64,000 nt of DNA from Kribbella qitaiheensis (lineage in GTDB: Bacteria > Actinomycetota > Actinomycetes > Propionibacteriales > Kribbellaceae): contig NZ_CP043661.1 of the NCBI RefSeq assembly GCF_014217565.1, forward strand, positions 3,658,001-3,722,000, read 5' to 3'. Below, one piece after another: positions 1 through 11,172 of the stretch (position 1 is the stretch's first letter; the number at the start of each line of letters is the position of its first letter). The position numbers and the translations under genes were made by a program. The notes under the pieces were generated by a model. The model saw only the letters and a program-made list of their open reading frames with translations. It did no database searches and was not told where the DNA came from.

Positions 1-1
1 C

Positions 2-130
2 GCCATCGTCGCCGGCCTCAGCTGGATCCTCTGCGTCTCGGCCCAGCTGATCGCCGACCACCCCCACCCCAGCACCCCCACCGACGAGTCCCTCCAGACC
101 GCGATCAGCCGCCTCCGCCACACCCGCTGA
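2..130 (+). CDS. C-terminal end of an unidentified protein (partial)
   Basis: An open frame enters from the left edge and stops with TGA at 128-130, giving about 42 residues. It begins with a hydrophobic, helix-like stretch (AIVAGLSWILCVSAQLI) and ends in a polar tail rich in Pro, Thr and Arg. It is convergent with clpC. The fragment is too short to name. It could be the end of a membrane protein or of a regulator with a helical C-terminus. Confidence 0.45.
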   Translation, partial: AIVAGLSWILCVSAQLIADHPHPSTPTDESLQTAISRLRHTR

Positions 131-254
131 CCCGCCCCGGCCGGCTCGGGACCGAGGCCGACCGAGCGGCGAGCCCACCGCGCACCTGCTCACCCGCCCC
201 GGCCCGCTCGCGACCCGAGGCCGACCTGAGCGGCGAGCCCAACGCGCACCTGCT
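130..254. repeat. two-copy tandem repeat, 62-63 bp unit
   Basis: Two adjacent imperfect copies (130-191 and 192-254) share ACCCGCCCCGG, GAGGCCGACC, GAGCGGCGAGCCCA and GCGCACCTGCT. The first copy starts at the stop codon of the partial gene. The region is noncoding and lies between two convergent genes. Confidence 0.75.
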
Positions 255-286
255 GACAGCGAGCCCGGCGTGCTTTGGACAGCGAA

Positions 287-318
287 GAGCCCCGCGGACC
301 CTGGGGTCCGCGGGGCTC
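287..318 (-). terminator. terminator hairpin of clpC
   Basis: Perfect 14-bp inverted repeat (287-300 and 305-318) with a CTGG loop, 23 bases beyond the clpC stop codon. There is no clear U tract, as is common in high-GC actinobacteria. Confidence 0.75.
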
Positions 319-340
319 CTGGCTGACCAATTCGTCGCTG

Positions 341-2882
<2,542 letters not shown>

Positions 2883-2968
2883 CGCCAAAGCGCTCCTTGC
2901 CTCAGAGGAGTCGGACGTGCCGTGTGTCCAACCCCCGTACATGCATGCTAGTCCCCGGCAACGACAGG

Positions 2969-2983
2969 CTCGCTCTCAGCGAA
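2969..2983 (-). promoter_or_regulatory. ClgR-type operator, box 1, upstream of clpC
   Basis: Read on the minus strand the core is CGCTGAGAGCG flanked by TT and AG. It fits the CGC-N5-GCG pattern (CGCYNANRGCG) that I recall for ClgR, the actinobacterial activator of clp genes. It lies about 90 bases before the clpC start. Assignment is by pattern only. Confidence 0.5.
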
Positions 2984-3070
2984 CACGCCACCACCTCCGG
3001 TACGGCCTGGAGTGGGGATCACAAGGGAACAACCTCCCAGGTCACCCTGGTGTTCCCGACGCGCCCGGTG

Positions 3071-3085
3071 TTCGCCACCAGCGAA
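3071..3085 (-). promoter_or_regulatory. ClgR-type operator, box 2, upstream of clpC
   Basis: A TTCGC-N5-GCGAA dyad with core CGCTGGTGGCG on the minus strand, one mismatch from the ClgR pattern. It lies about 100 bases further upstream than box 1. Two spaced boxes before clpC support ClgR control of protein quality control. Confidence 0.45.
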
Positions 3086-3170
3086 TTCCGCACTTTGTTG
3101 CCCGATCAGGCACTGATCGTGAGAACTCGCTCACCCAGGTGTCCACAGTGTGAAACGGCCGGAATGCGGA

Positions 3171-3202
3171 CGGTCCCGGTGCCAACCGTGGCACCGGGAC
3201 CG
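3171..3202 (-). terminator. terminator hairpin of lsr2
   Basis: Perfect 14-bp inverted repeat (3171-3184 and 3189-3202) with a four-base loop, 15 bases after the lsr2 stop. Confidence 0.8.
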
Positions 3203-3216
3203 GTAGTCCGCAGGAA

Positions 3217-3546
3217 TTACTTGGCGTCGTTGTACGCCGCGCGTACTTCGGCCGAGATCCGGCCGCGCTCGCTCACCTCGTAGCCATTGTCCTTGGCCCA
3301 CGCGCGGATATCCGCGGAGTCGGTCGCGGACCGGCCCCGTCCGCGCGCGCGGCCTGCGCTGCCCCGGCGGCCGGCGACCCGGCGACCGGCGCCGACGTAT
3401 CCGGCGAGGGCGTCGCGCAACTTGGCGGCGTTCTTCTTGGAGAGATCGATCTCGTACGTCGAACCGTCCAGACCAAAAGTCACGGTCTCGTCGGCCTTAC
3501 CACCGTCGAGGTCATCCTCGAGAACTACCTGAACCCTTTGCGCCAT
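3217..3546 (-). CDS. lsr2: Lsr2 nucleoid-associated protein
   Basis: Small DNA-bridging protein that silences AT-rich, often horizontally acquired DNA; the actinobacterial counterpart of H-NS. It has 109 residues, as usual. The N-terminal dimerisation part (about 1-51) begins MAQRVQVVLEDDLDGG. A basic linker (55-72) leads to the C-terminal DNA-binding domain with IRAWAKDNGYEV and the RGR minor-groove hook at 94-96. It sits between clpC and lysS exactly as in Mycobacterium and Streptomyces. Start ATG at 3546, with AAGGA a few bases upstream. Confidence 0.97.
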   Translation of the reverse strand: MAQRVQVVLEDDLDGGKADETVTFGLDGSTYEIDLSKKNAAKLRDALAGYVGAGRRVAGRRGSAGRARGRGRSATDSADIRAWAKDNGYEVSERGRISAEVRAAYNDAK

Positions 3547-3819
3547 CGCTGACAGTCCTTTCCGCGCCCGTCAACGGGCACAATCCCCCTGCCGATTTAC
3601 TTGCAACCTGATTTGTACCGCACAAACCGGTTCCGTGTCATTCAACAGGCGGAATGCGAGCTAAAGATGTGACTAAACCCTCCAAACGATCGACGCCGCC
3701 CTCGATCGTGACGATGGGTATTCATGTCACTCCGCGTACAGACCGCAGAACAAATCGGACCCGGGAATGGATATGACCGATGGTTGTGCTATGCAACGGC
3801 TCCCGGATCCGATTCCGGC

Positions 3820-5340
3820 CTACTCCGGACGAAGCAGCGGGAACAGAATCGTCTCCCGGATACCGGCACCGGTGAACAACATCACCAGCCGGTCCAGGCC
3901 CATCCCCAGCCCACCCGCCGGCGGCATTCCGAACTCCATCGCGCGGAGGAAATCCTCGTCCAGTTCCATCGCCTCGGGATCGCCGGCAGCGGCCAGCAAC
4001 GACTGTGCTACCAGGCGTTCACGCTGGATGACCGGATCGTTCAGCTCCGAGTAGGCGACCCCTAGCTCGACCCCGTTGATGATCAGGTCCCATGCCTCGA
4101 CCAGGCCCGGAATTTCGCGGTGCTGCTTCGACAACGGCCGCACCGACTCCGGATAGTCACGCACATAGGTGGGCTGGATCAAGGTGTGCTCGACCAGCTT
4201 CTCGTAGATCTCCAGTGCGATCTCACCCGCATTCCAGCCCGGCTGTAGCTCGACGTCGTGCTGCTCGGCCAACTTCGTCAAGGTCGCCGCGTCGGTGCTC
4301 GCGTCGACACCCTCGCCGACCGCTTCGGAGACCAGCTCGAAAAGTGTTGCGTGCCGCCATGGCTGGTCCAGATCGACGGTCGAACCGTCGCGCGCAGTAA
4401 CCACTGTCCGGCCGACCGCACGGGCCGCGTTCCGGATCAGTTCCTGGATCAGTTCGGCCATCGAGTTGTAATCGCCATACGCCTGATAGGCCTCGATCAT
4501 CGAGAATTCCGCGGCATGGGTAGAGTCCAGGCCCTCGTTGCGGAAGGTCCGGCCGATCTCGTAGACCCGGTCGACGCCGCCGATCATCGCGCGCTTGAGG
4601 TCCAGCTCCAGCGCGATCCGCAGCAGCATGTCCTGGTCGAAGGCATTCAGATGGGTCCGGAACGGCTTTGCCGCGGCACCGCCGTTGGTCAACTGCAAGA
4701 CCGGCGTCTCCACCTCGATGAAGCCCTGGGCGTCGAAGGTCGACCGCAGCGACTTCAGCACCGCCGCCTTGGTCCGGACCATGTCGCGGGCCTCCGGGCG
4801 GACGATCAGGTCGACGTAGCGCAGCCGGACCCGGGACTCCTCGCTCAGCGGGGTGTGCTCGTTCGGCAGCGGCCGGAGCGTCTTGGCCGCCATCTGCCAG
4901 CCCGTGGCCTGCACCGACAGTTCGCCACGGCGGCTCGTGATGACCTCGCCCTGGACCGCCAGCAGGTCGCCGATGTCCACCAGCGCCTTGAACCGGGCCA
5001 GCTCCTCCTCGCCGAGATCCGCCAGCGACAGCATCACCTGCAGCTCGGTCCCGTCACCCTCCCGGAGCCGGACGAAGCAGAGCTTGCCGGTGTTGCGCAG
5101 GAAGATCACCCGGCCGACGACGGCCACCTGCTCGCCGGTCCGGGTATCGGCCGCCAGCTCCTGGGCGTCGTACCGATCCCGGAGCTCCTTCAGCAGGTGC
5201 GTCCGCTCGACCGCGATCGGATAGGGCTGCACCCCCTCGGCCAGCAGCCGGTCACGCTTCTCCAGGCGCACCCGCATCTGCTCGGGCAGGTCGTCCTGCC
5301 CACTGTCGGGGGTTGCCGGGGTCTCGCGTGCATCAGTCAT
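3820..5340 (-). CDS. lysS: lysyl-tRNA synthetase, class II
   Basis: Charges tRNA-Lys with lysine in the cytoplasm. The chosen ATG at 5340 (MTDARETPATPDSG) gives 506 residues; a TTG two codons upstream is possible. An N-terminal OB-fold anticodon-binding domain (about 60-170, GRVIFLRNTGKLCFVRL) is followed by the class II core. Motif 2 is YEIGRTFRNEG and motif 3 is GLGMGLDRLVMLFTG near the C-terminus. The GGAAAKPFRTH segment is typical of bacterial LysRS. It lies in the conserved clpC-lsr2-lysS order. The MFS gene upstream ends 9 bases before this start, so the two may be co-transcribed. Confidence 0.97.
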   Translation of the reverse strand: MTDARETPATPDSGQDDLPEQMRVRLEKRDRLLAEGVQPYPIAVERTHLLKELRDRYDAQELAADTRTGEQVAVVGRVIFLRNTGKLCFVRLREGDGTELQVMLSLADLGEEELARFKALVDIGDLLAVQGEVITSRRGELSVQATGWQMAAKTLRPLPNEHTPLSEESRVRLRYVDLIVRPEARDMVRTKAAVLKSLRSTFDAQGFIEVETPVLQLTNGGAAAKPFRTHLNAFDQDMLLRIALELDLKRAMIGGVDRVYEIGRTFRNEGLDSTHAAEFSMIEAYQAYGDYNSMAELIQELIRNAARAVGRTVVTARDGSTVDLDQPWRHATLFELVSEAVGEGVDASTDAATLTKLAEQHDVELQPGWNAGEIALEIYEKLVEHTLIQPTYVRDYPESVRPLSKQHREIPGLVEAWDLIINGVELGVAYSELNDPVIQRERLVAQSLLAAAGDPEAMELDEDFLRAMEFGMPPAGGLGMGLDRLVMLFTGAGIRETILFPLLRPE

Positions 5341-5349
5341 GCCCAAAGG

Positions 5350-6573
5350 CTAGTGACTGAGCACCCCCTCGGCCGAATCCTTTGTCCACAGCCTGCTCCG
5401 CAGCACCAGTACGCCGGCGACCAGCGCGGCGAGGACGCCCAGCACTCCGGCCGTGATGAAGGTCGGGCGAATTCCCAGCAAAACTCCCGCCACACCACCG
5501 AGCGGGAGGGCCATCAGGCTGCAGGCGCGAACCGTTCCACCGAGAGCGGCGATGACCCGTCCGCGCAGGTGTTCAGCGGTCCTGGTCACCATCAAAGTAC
5601 TGACGGCGGCGTTGAGCATGCCGCTGGCCCAGCCGATGGCTACCGACCCGATCGCCAGCATCACCACATTCGTGGCCAGCCCCAGCAGGACGCACGATGC
5701 CCCGATGCCCGCGATCCCGGCCGGCACGGCCCGTGATCGGCCGAGATCGGCCTTCAGCCGGCCGGTGATCCAGGCACCACCGATCGCGCCCGCGCCCGTC
5801 GCGGCCCCGAGGGCGCCGTACCCGATCGCCCCGATCCCGACCTCGTCGCGGATCAGGTAGATCTCCACCACGTTCACGCCCTCGCCGACCAGGACGAACA
5901 CCCACAGCGACGGCACCAGGATTCGGAGCAGCCTGTCCTCGAAGATGCAGCGCAGTCCGATCATCAGATCGCCTCGTTCCCGAACGGCCCCCACCTCGGG
6001 CCGCCGCCGGGTCCGGACAAGCCGGGCGATCACCGCCAGTCCGACGAACGTCGACGCGTCCACCAGTAGAGCCCCGCCGTACCCGGACAGACCCACCAGC
6101 AGGCCGCCGGCCGCGGACCCGGCCAGAGTGGCCACCCCGATCAGAGCCTGGCTGGTCCCGGTAGTGCGACCGACCAGCTCCTCGCCGACCACCCGCGGGA
6201 TCAGCGCACCCCAGGCCGGACCGGCAACGGCCTGCCCGAGTTGCAGTACGCAGACGAGCGCCAGCGTCGCGACCAGGCCGCTACTGAAGGCCAGGCCCAC
6301 TCCCGTGACCGCTTGCAGCAGCGATGCCCACACGAGCACCTTGCGCGAGTCGTGACCGTCCACGATCCGGCCCGCGAACGGGATCATCACCACCGTCGGC
6401 AGCGCGAACGCCATCAGCAGCGCGGCGACCGCGCCCGGTCTCCCGCTGTCGTGGACCCGCAGCATCAGCGCCACCAGCGCGATCGAGTCGCCGGCGTACG
6501 AGACCGCACGGGCGGGCAGGACGAGGCGGATGTCGCGGAAAGACCAGATCGAAGTCTGAAGTGGTTGCTTCAC
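5350..6573 (-). CDS. major facilitator superfamily transporter
   Basis: Membrane carrier of about 407 residues with roughly 12 hydrophobic segments in two halves split by a basic loop (LVRTRRRPEVGAVRERGD, about 187-204). The N-terminal FRDIRLVLPARAVSYAGDS and the loop GRIVDGHDSRKVL resemble the drug-efflux/enterobactin-exporter-like MFS group. Start GTG at 6573 lies inside a palindrome shared with the divergent ArsR-type regulator, which suggests that this regulator represses it. The substrate is unknown. Its stop is 9 bases before lysS. Confidence 0.85.
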   Translation of the reverse strand: MKQPLQTSIWSFRDIRLVLPARAVSYAGDSIALVALMLRVHDSGRPGAVAALLMAFALPTVVMIPFAGRIVDGHDSRKVLVWASLLQAVTGVGLAFSSGLVATLALVCVLQLGQAVAGPAWGALIPRVVGEELVGRTTGTSQALIGVATLAGSAAGGLLVGLSGYGGALLVDASTFVGLAVIARLVRTRRRPEVGAVRERGDLMIGLRCIFEDRLLRILVPSLWVFVLVGEGVNVVEIYLIRDEVGIGAIGYGALGAATGAGAIGGAWITGRLKADLGRSRAVPAGIAGIGASCVLLGLATNVVMLAIGSVAIGWASGMLNAAVSTLMVTRTAEHLRGRVIAALGGTVRACSLMALPLGGVAGVLLGIRPTFITAGVLGVLAALVAGVLVLRSRLWTKDSAEGVLSH

Positions 6574-6583
6574 AGTTGTGAAG
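6568..6583. promoter_or_regulatory. ArsR-type operator between divergent MFS and regulator genes
   Basis: Palindrome CTTCAC-AGTT-GTGAAG, with further TGAAG/CTTCA half-sites on both sides (about 6555-6595). It covers the GTG start of the MFS gene and lies upstream of the regulator. ArsR-family proteins commonly bind such short dyads in their own promoter. Confidence 0.6.
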
Positions 6584-6631
6584 TTAATGCTTCAGATTCC
6601 GCGATGTCAAGAGACCGGCTACGCTGTCGCC

Positions 6632-7216
6632 GTGGTCCCGAAGAACAAGCGCACAGTGAAGAAGCGCGTGGTGCTGACCGATCCGCGGGCGATCCGCGCC
6701 CTGGCGCACCCGGCCAGGCAGCGGATCATCGACGAGCTCTACAGCGGCAAGGTGCTGACCGCGACCGAGTGCGCGGAGCTGGCCGGGCTGACCCCGTCGG
6801 CGACCAGCTACCACCTCAGGGCGCTGTCACGCTGGGGCATCATCGAGCGCGCGGACACCTCCGCCGACGGCCGCGAACGTCCGTGGCGGGCACCGGCCCA
6901 GAGCCTGGTGATCTCGTCGCAGTCCACCGGCGCCGGCCGGCTGGCCAGTACGGCGATGATGCGGGCGAACGTCAACCGCGTGGTGGACCAGTTCGAGGAG
7001 ATGTCCGACGACGACCCCTGGGACGACCTGAGCCTCCTGTCCCGGACCCGCCTGTGGCTCACGAAGACCGAGGCGGAGGAGCTCGGCAGGGAGCTCACCG
7101 GGCTGATCGACCGCTACCGCCGGGCCCGCACGGCGACGAGCCACCCCGCCGATACACGCCAGGTGGCCACTCTGCTGGCCGTAGTGCCACTAGGAAAGCC
7201 CTCCGCGGAGAGCTGA
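6632..7216 (+). CDS. ArsR-family winged-helix transcriptional regulator
   Basis: DNA-binding repressor. The start is taken as GTG at 6632 (VPKNKRTVKKRVVLTDPRAI), giving 194 residues; a GTG at 6578 is in frame but falls inside the palindromic operator. The HTH_20-type domain (about 15-90) shows ALAHPARQRIIDEL, CAELAGLTPSATSYHLRAL as recognition helix and WGIIERAD as the wing. The C-terminal part (about 110-165) is acidic and helical and may sense a ligand. It is divergent from the MFS transporter, probably its target. Confidence 0.88.
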   Translation: MVPKNKRTVKKRVVLTDPRAIRALAHPARQRIIDELYSGKVLTATECAELAGLTPSATSYHLRALSRWGIIERADTSADGRERPWRAPAQSLVISSQSTGAGRLASTAMMRANVNRVVDQFEEMSDDDPWDDLSLLSRTRLWLTKTEAEELGRELTGLIDRYRRARTATSHPADTRQVATLLAVVPLGKPSAES

Positions 7217-7308
7217 CCCACGGGTACGACGTACTGAACTGTTAGGGACACATCGCGTGGGCGGGAGTACCTTCGAAGTACGAGGTATTCCGCCGTGCAG
7301 GTGATCGC

Positions 7309-7755
7309 ATGCAGTCCTGGGTTTTGTGGTTGACCATTGCCGCCGTGCTTGGCATCGCCGAGCTGATGACGGCCACGCTTGACCTGCTGCTGCTCGCTGT
7401 CGCCGCGCTTGCGGCTGCCGGGGCGGGTGCGATCGGGCTGGGGACGGGCCTGCAACTACTGACGTTCGGCGTCGCGGCCGGCGCGATGATCACCCTGGTA
7501 CGGCCGGTCGCACGCCGCCATCTCAACTCGCATCCCCAGCTGCGCACCGGCGTCGCGGCCCTGATCGGCCGGGAGGCCGTAGTACTGAGTGTTGTCGGCC
7601 GGGAGCCCGGACGGGTCCGGATCGGTGGCGAGGAGTGGAGTGCGCGTTCGTACGATCCTGACCTGCTGATTCCGGCCGGGACCACTGTCGACGTCTTCGC
7701 AATCGAGGGCGCGACCGCCCTCGTCCATCCCCGGGAGGATCCATGGCCGAACTGA
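7309..7755 (+). CDS. NfeD-like membrane protein
   Basis: Short NfeD family member, 148 residues, usually a partner of SPFH/stomatin proteins in membrane microdomains. Two or three hydrophobic segments (about 5-60) are followed by a C-terminal OB-fold (about 80-140) with LIGREAVVLS and GRVRIGGEEWSARS, the typical NfeD signature. The next gene (SPFH) starts inside its last codons, with a 13-base overlap, so the pair is translationally coupled. It has the short form without the ClpP-like protease domain. Confidence 0.9.
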   Translation: MQSWVLWLTIAAVLGIAELMTATLDLLLLAVAALAAAGAGAIGLGTGLQLLTFGVAAGAMITLVRPVARRHLNSHPQLRTGVAALIGREAVVLSVVGREPGRVRIGGEEWSARSYDPDLLIPAGTTVDVFAIEGATALVHPREDPWPN

Positions 7756-8597
7756 TCGTCGGGCTGGTCGTCGCCCTGCTGGCCGTCGTGCTCGTACTGC
7801 GAACGGTCCGGATCGTGCCGCAGGCCAGAGCCAGCAATGTGGAACGGCTCGGCCGGTACCTGCGGACCCTCGAGCCGGGTCTGAACATCGTGATCCCGTT
7901 CATCGACCGGCCCCGGGCGCTGATCGACCTGCGCGAGCAGGTGGTCTCGTTCGAGCCGCGCTCGGTGATCACCGAGGACAACCTGGTGGTCGACATCGAC
8001 ACGGTGCTGTATTTCCAGGTCACCGATCCACGCGCCGCGGCGTACGAGATCTTCAACTACATCCAGGCGATCGAGCAGCTGACCGTGACCACGCTGCGAA
8101 ACGTGATCGGCAGCATGGACCTGGAGAGGACACTGACTTCGCGGGAGCACATCAACTCGCAACTGCGCGGCGTCCTGGACGAGGCGTCCGGCAAGTGGGG
8201 CATCCGGGTCAACCGGGTCGAGCTGAAGGCGATCGACCCGCCGCCGTCGATCAAGGAGTCGATGGAGAAGCAGATGCGCGCGAACCGGGAGAAGCGGGCC
8301 GTGATCCTCACCGCCGAGGGCCAGCGGCAGGCCCGGATCCTGACCGCGGAGGGTGACCGGCAGGCCGCGATCCTGCGCGCGGAAGGGCAGGCGCAAGCGA
8401 TCGACACCGTGTTCCAGGCGATCCACCGCAACGATCCGGACCCGAAACTGCTGGCCTACCAGTACCTGCAGATGCTGCCCGAGCTCGCGAAGGGCCCCGG
8501 CAACACCTTCTGGGTGATCCCGTCCGAGGTCACGGCCGCACTACAGAACGTGACGAAGGCGTTCAACGGGACGAACCCTGAAATCCCCCGGGATTAA
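7743..8597 (+). CDS. SPFH/stomatin-like (band 7) membrane protein
   Basis: 284-residue membrane scaffold protein. One N-terminal transmembrane helix (about 3-22) precedes the band 7 domain (about 25-190) with LGRYLRTLEPGLNIVIPFID, VITEDNLVVDIDTVLYFQV and RVELKAIDPPPSIKESME. The C-terminal coiled coil holds repeated AEG(Q/D)RQA units (about 200-225). It forms an operon with NfeD, the standard partner, and may support membrane organisation or proteolysis. Confidence 0.93.
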   Translation: MAELIVGLVVALLAVVLVLRTVRIVPQARASNVERLGRYLRTLEPGLNIVIPFIDRPRALIDLREQVVSFEPRSVITEDNLVVDIDTVLYFQVTDPRAAAYEIFNYIQAIEQLTVTTLRNVIGSMDLERTLTSREHINSQLRGVLDEASGKWGIRVNRVELKAIDPPPSIKESMEKQMRANREKRAVILTAEGQRQARILTAEGDRQAAILRAEGQAQAIDTVFQAIHRNDPDPKLLAYQYLQMLPELAKGPGNTFWVIPSEVTAALQNVTKAFNGTNPEIPRD

Positions 8598-8643
8598 CGG
8601 AGTTGTGAAGTAACTGGTTGCCTTCGGGTGCCAGGATGGAGGC

Positions 8644-9360
8644 ATGGGGGCAACTATGCACGCGCTGGCCATCGCGATCCCGACCGGTGGGATCGCGATC
8701 GTGGCGTATCTGGTGGTCGGGCTGGTCATCGGCGTCGAGAGCATGGGGGTGCCGCTGCCGGGCGAGACCACACTGGTCGCCGCGGCGCTGCTGGCTTCGC
8801 AGGGTGACCTGAACATCTACTTCGTGATCGGCGCGGCCGCGACCGGGGCGATCATCGGCGACTCGATCGGCTACTTCATCGGGCGCAGGGCCGGCCGGAG
8901 CCTGTTCGAGCGGCTCGGCCGCCGGTTCCACCACTTCTCCGAGGCCCGGATCGTGAAGGCGGAGAAGTACTTCCACAAGTACGGCGTCTGGACGGTGTTC
9001 TTCGGCCGGTTCGTGGCGCTGCTGCGGATCTTCGCGGGCCCGATGGCCGGCATGCTCCGGATGCCGTACCCGCGCTTCCTCGCGGCCAACGCGGCCGGCG
9101 GCATCGCCTGGTCGACCACGATCGGCGTGGTGGCGTACAAGGTCGGCGACAACGCGGACAAGATCTTCGGCGAGGTGTCGGTCTGGGCGCTGGTCGCGAT
9201 CGGCGTCGTCGCCGTCGGGGCGTACGCCGTCTACAAGATTCGCCGGCGCCGCGCGAACGCAGTACAGGATGGGACTCCGAGCGGTCCGATGCTCGCCGAG
9301 GCGTTGCCTGTCGCGGTACAGCTCACCCCGGAGGACGCGGAGACCTCAGCGGACGCGTAG
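8644..9360 (+). CDS. DedA/SNARE-associated family membrane protein
   Basis: Integral membrane protein of the DedA superfamily, members of which act in lipid flipping and membrane homeostasis. ATG at 8644 gives 238 residues; ATG at 8656 is also possible. Family signatures are visible: ESMGVPLPGETTL (about 34-46), GDSIGYFIGRRAG (78-90), FFGRFVALLRIFAGPMAGM and FLAANAAGGIAWS. A basic segment KIRRRRAN precedes an acidic soluble tail. The tail end overlaps the convergent lipoprotein gene by 15 bases. Confidence 0.92.
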   Translation: MGATMHALAIAIPTGGIAIVAYLVVGLVIGVESMGVPLPGETTLVAAALLASQGDLNIYFVIGAAATGAIIGDSIGYFIGRRAGRSLFERLGRRFHHFSEARIVKAEKYFHKYGVWTVFFGRFVALLRIFAGPMAGMLRMPYPRFLAANAAGGIAWSTTIGVVAYKVGDNADKIFGEVSVWALVAIGVVAVGAYAVYKIRRRRANAVQDGTPSGPMLAEALPVAVQLTPEDAETSADA

Positions 9361-10629
9361 CACCATGCTCGCCGTGGCCGTGCCGTAGACCGAGGTGCCT
9401 TGGTACTGCGTGCCGGGGACCAGGAACCGGTAGGCGAAGGTGCCTGGACGGACAGCCTTGAAGGCAATGCTCGCCCGGCCGTTCCTGATCGGGGCCTCCT
9501 TGATGCTCGCCCAGGCCTTGCCGTTCCAGAACTGGAAGATGGCCGCCTGATTCATGGCCGGCCGGACCCCCAGTGTCGCCGTGACCACGTCGTTGCGGTT
9601 GTGGACGTTGCCGCCGGCGTACCCGGCGCTGGCGATCTGGATCCGGCTGCGGCTCAGCGACGCCTTGCTGCTGGACGGCGTCGTCAGGGCCCCGACCCGG
9701 CTGGTGAGCGGGACGTAGGCGCGGTAGTTCCGCGTCCCGGCGGCGATCACCCGGATCTCGAAATAGCCGCCGAGCTGGGTCGTACTGCGGCCGACCTGGA
9801 CCCACGGGCCGCCTGCCTTGCTCTGGGCCAGCAATACCACCGGCAGCCCGGCAGACGACGTTTGTTGCACTGCGCAACGACTCTCGGCGCAGCTGATCTG
9901 CTGCTGGACCGTCCGGCCGCGGATCGGCATCTGGCTGCCGAACGTCCACAGCGTCGGTACCCCGGTCGAGGTCGAACTCGTCCGCCCGGCGATCTCGGCA
10001 CCGGTCAGTGAGGTCCACTCGTTCGTCGCCCGGAGCTGGAAGTAGTACGGCGGCCGGAGGTTCTTGACCACCTGCCGGGTCGTGGTCGTGCCCGGGCCGA
10101 CGACGCGGAACGGTTGCCCGGCGCTGCCGACGATCGGGACGTAGAGCTGACTGTCGTGCGGCACGTCGAGCGGATCGCCCGGGGAGAAGTCCTGCTCCGG
10201 CGGTGGCACCTTCCAGCTCACCACCACGTCCTTGCCGGTGGGGGTCGCGATCGCGTCCGACGGCCGTAGCGGACCGTCCGTGTCGAACATCGGCGACAGC
10301 GCCGCCTTGCTGCTCACGCCGCCGATCGACGTACCGATCTCGACCGCGATCTTGTAGTTCCCGTCCGGCGGGAAGGCCGAGGCCGGGATCGCCCAGGTGT
10401 TCGGCTCGGTCGCGGGCAGGTACTTCACGTACGACGGGCTGGTGCTCACCACGCCCTGGATGGTGATCCGGTTCGGGGCGTCGGAGTCCTTCCAGCTGAC
10501 CTGGACCGCCGTCCGGGTCTTGTCCGACCAGCCGATCGTCACTCCGGTCGGAACCGGGTCGGACGAGCAGGCGGTCAGCAGGGACGCGCCGAGCAGCGCG
10601 GTGAACGCAACGGCGAACACCTTGCGCAT
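9346..10629 (-). CDS. putative lipoprotein, paralogue 1 of a secreted beta-sandwich family
   Basis: Exported protein of about 427 residues with a lipoprotein signal (LLGASLLTACSS; Cys about residue 21). No named domain recognised. It starts with a fibronectin-like segment (VPTGVTIGWSD, VQVSWKDSDAPNRITI), carries an SPGDPLDVP loop in the middle and ends with an FWNGKAWASIKEAPIRNGRAS segment. The same order of landmarks (VSW ... PN+I ... PGDPLD ... WNGK.W...Q/K...NG) recurs in the two secreted proteins at 11173-13716, so the three are paralogues. This one alone is lipid-anchored. The ATG at 10629 is preferred over the adjacent GTG. Confidence 0.7.
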   Translation of the reverse strand: MRKVFAVAFTALLGASLLTACSSDPVPTGVTIGWSDKTRTAVQVSWKDSDAPNRITIQGVVSTSPSYVKYLPATEPNTWAIPASAFPPDGNYKIAVEIGTSIGGVSSKAALSPMFDTDGPLRPSDAIATPTGKDVVVSWKVPPPEQDFSPGDPLDVPHDSQLYVPIVGSAGQPFRVVGPGTTTTRQVVKNLRPPYYFQLRATNEWTSLTGAEIAGRTSSTSTGVPTLWTFGSQMPIRGRTVQQQISCAESRCAVQQTSSAGLPVVLLAQSKAGGPWVQVGRSTTQLGGYFEIRVIAAGTRNYRAYVPLTSRVGALTTPSSSKASLSRSRIQIASAGYAGGNVHNRNDVVTATLGVRPAMNQAAIFQFWNGKAWASIKEAPIRNGRASIAFKAVRPGTFAYRFLVPGTQYQGTSVYGTATASMVLRVR

Positions 10630-10712
10630 CACGTCTCACCCACCCCTCATAGCCGGACCGCGTAGACCATACATAGTCCGGACAAGCCGTTGACTACCAG
10701 TAGGGTCGAATC

Positions 10713-11114
10713 GTGATACTCGGGCCGGAAGCTTGCCGCGAACACCTGGTCGCCGCGGACCGCGCTTTCCTCGCCACCACCGGCGAGGATCTGCACCCGC
10801 ACATCGTCCCGATCACCTTCGTCCTGACCGGCGACCAGCTCGTCTTCGCCGTCGACCAGAAGCCGAAGACCACTCGCTCGCTGCGGCGGCTGGCCAATCT
10901 GGGCTGGAATCCGCAGGCCGCCGTCCTCTGCGACCGGTACGACGCCGACTGGACCCAGCTCTGGTGGGTCCGAGCCGACGGCCACGCCACCGTCAGCTCT
11001 GACGGCCCTTTGACCGCCCTGGCCGCCAAGTACCCGCAGTACGCCGTAACTCCCCCAGCCGGCCCCTTCGTCACCATCACCATCGACAACTGGACCGGCT
11101 GGTCGTACAGCTAG
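10713..11114 (+). CDS. PPOX-class, F420-dependent oxidoreductase-like protein (TIGR03668 type)
   Basis: Small split-barrel flavin/F420-binding protein of 133 residues. It shows EHLVAADRAFLATTGED, then HIVPITFVLTGDQLVFAVD and the basic loop QKPKTTRSLRRLANL, which in this family contacts the cofactor phosphate. WTQLWWVRADGHATV forms the late barrel strands. Start GTG at 10713. F420 use is an inference from family resemblance, consistent with fbiC in the same window. It splits the three paralogous secreted genes and is convergent with the second. Confidence 0.82.
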   Translation: MILGPEACREHLVAADRAFLATTGEDLHPHIVPITFVLTGDQLVFAVDQKPKTTRSLRRLANLGWNPQAAVLCDRYDADWTQLWWVRADGHATVSSDGPLTALAAKYPQYAVTPPAGPFVTITIDNWTGWSYS

Positions 11115-11172
11115 GGAAGAACCTCAACACGAGCTGTACCCCGCTGCAGGCGCGGTGTCAGTGGTGAGATCC

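Larger units (their letters stand above)
2883..3216. other. clpC-lsr2 intergenic region
   Basis: A 334-base stretch without a credible gene. It holds the lsr2 terminator hairpin (3171-3202), two ClgR-type inverted repeats (around 2976 and 3078) and presumably the clpC promoter. I could not fix a convincing -35/-10 pair. Confidence 0.6.

Noticed and set aside
9866-9880. TTGC-N5-GCAA palindrome like those at 57854 and 63620
   Set aside because: Only the outer bases match, the loop differs and it lies inside the lipoprotein coding region.
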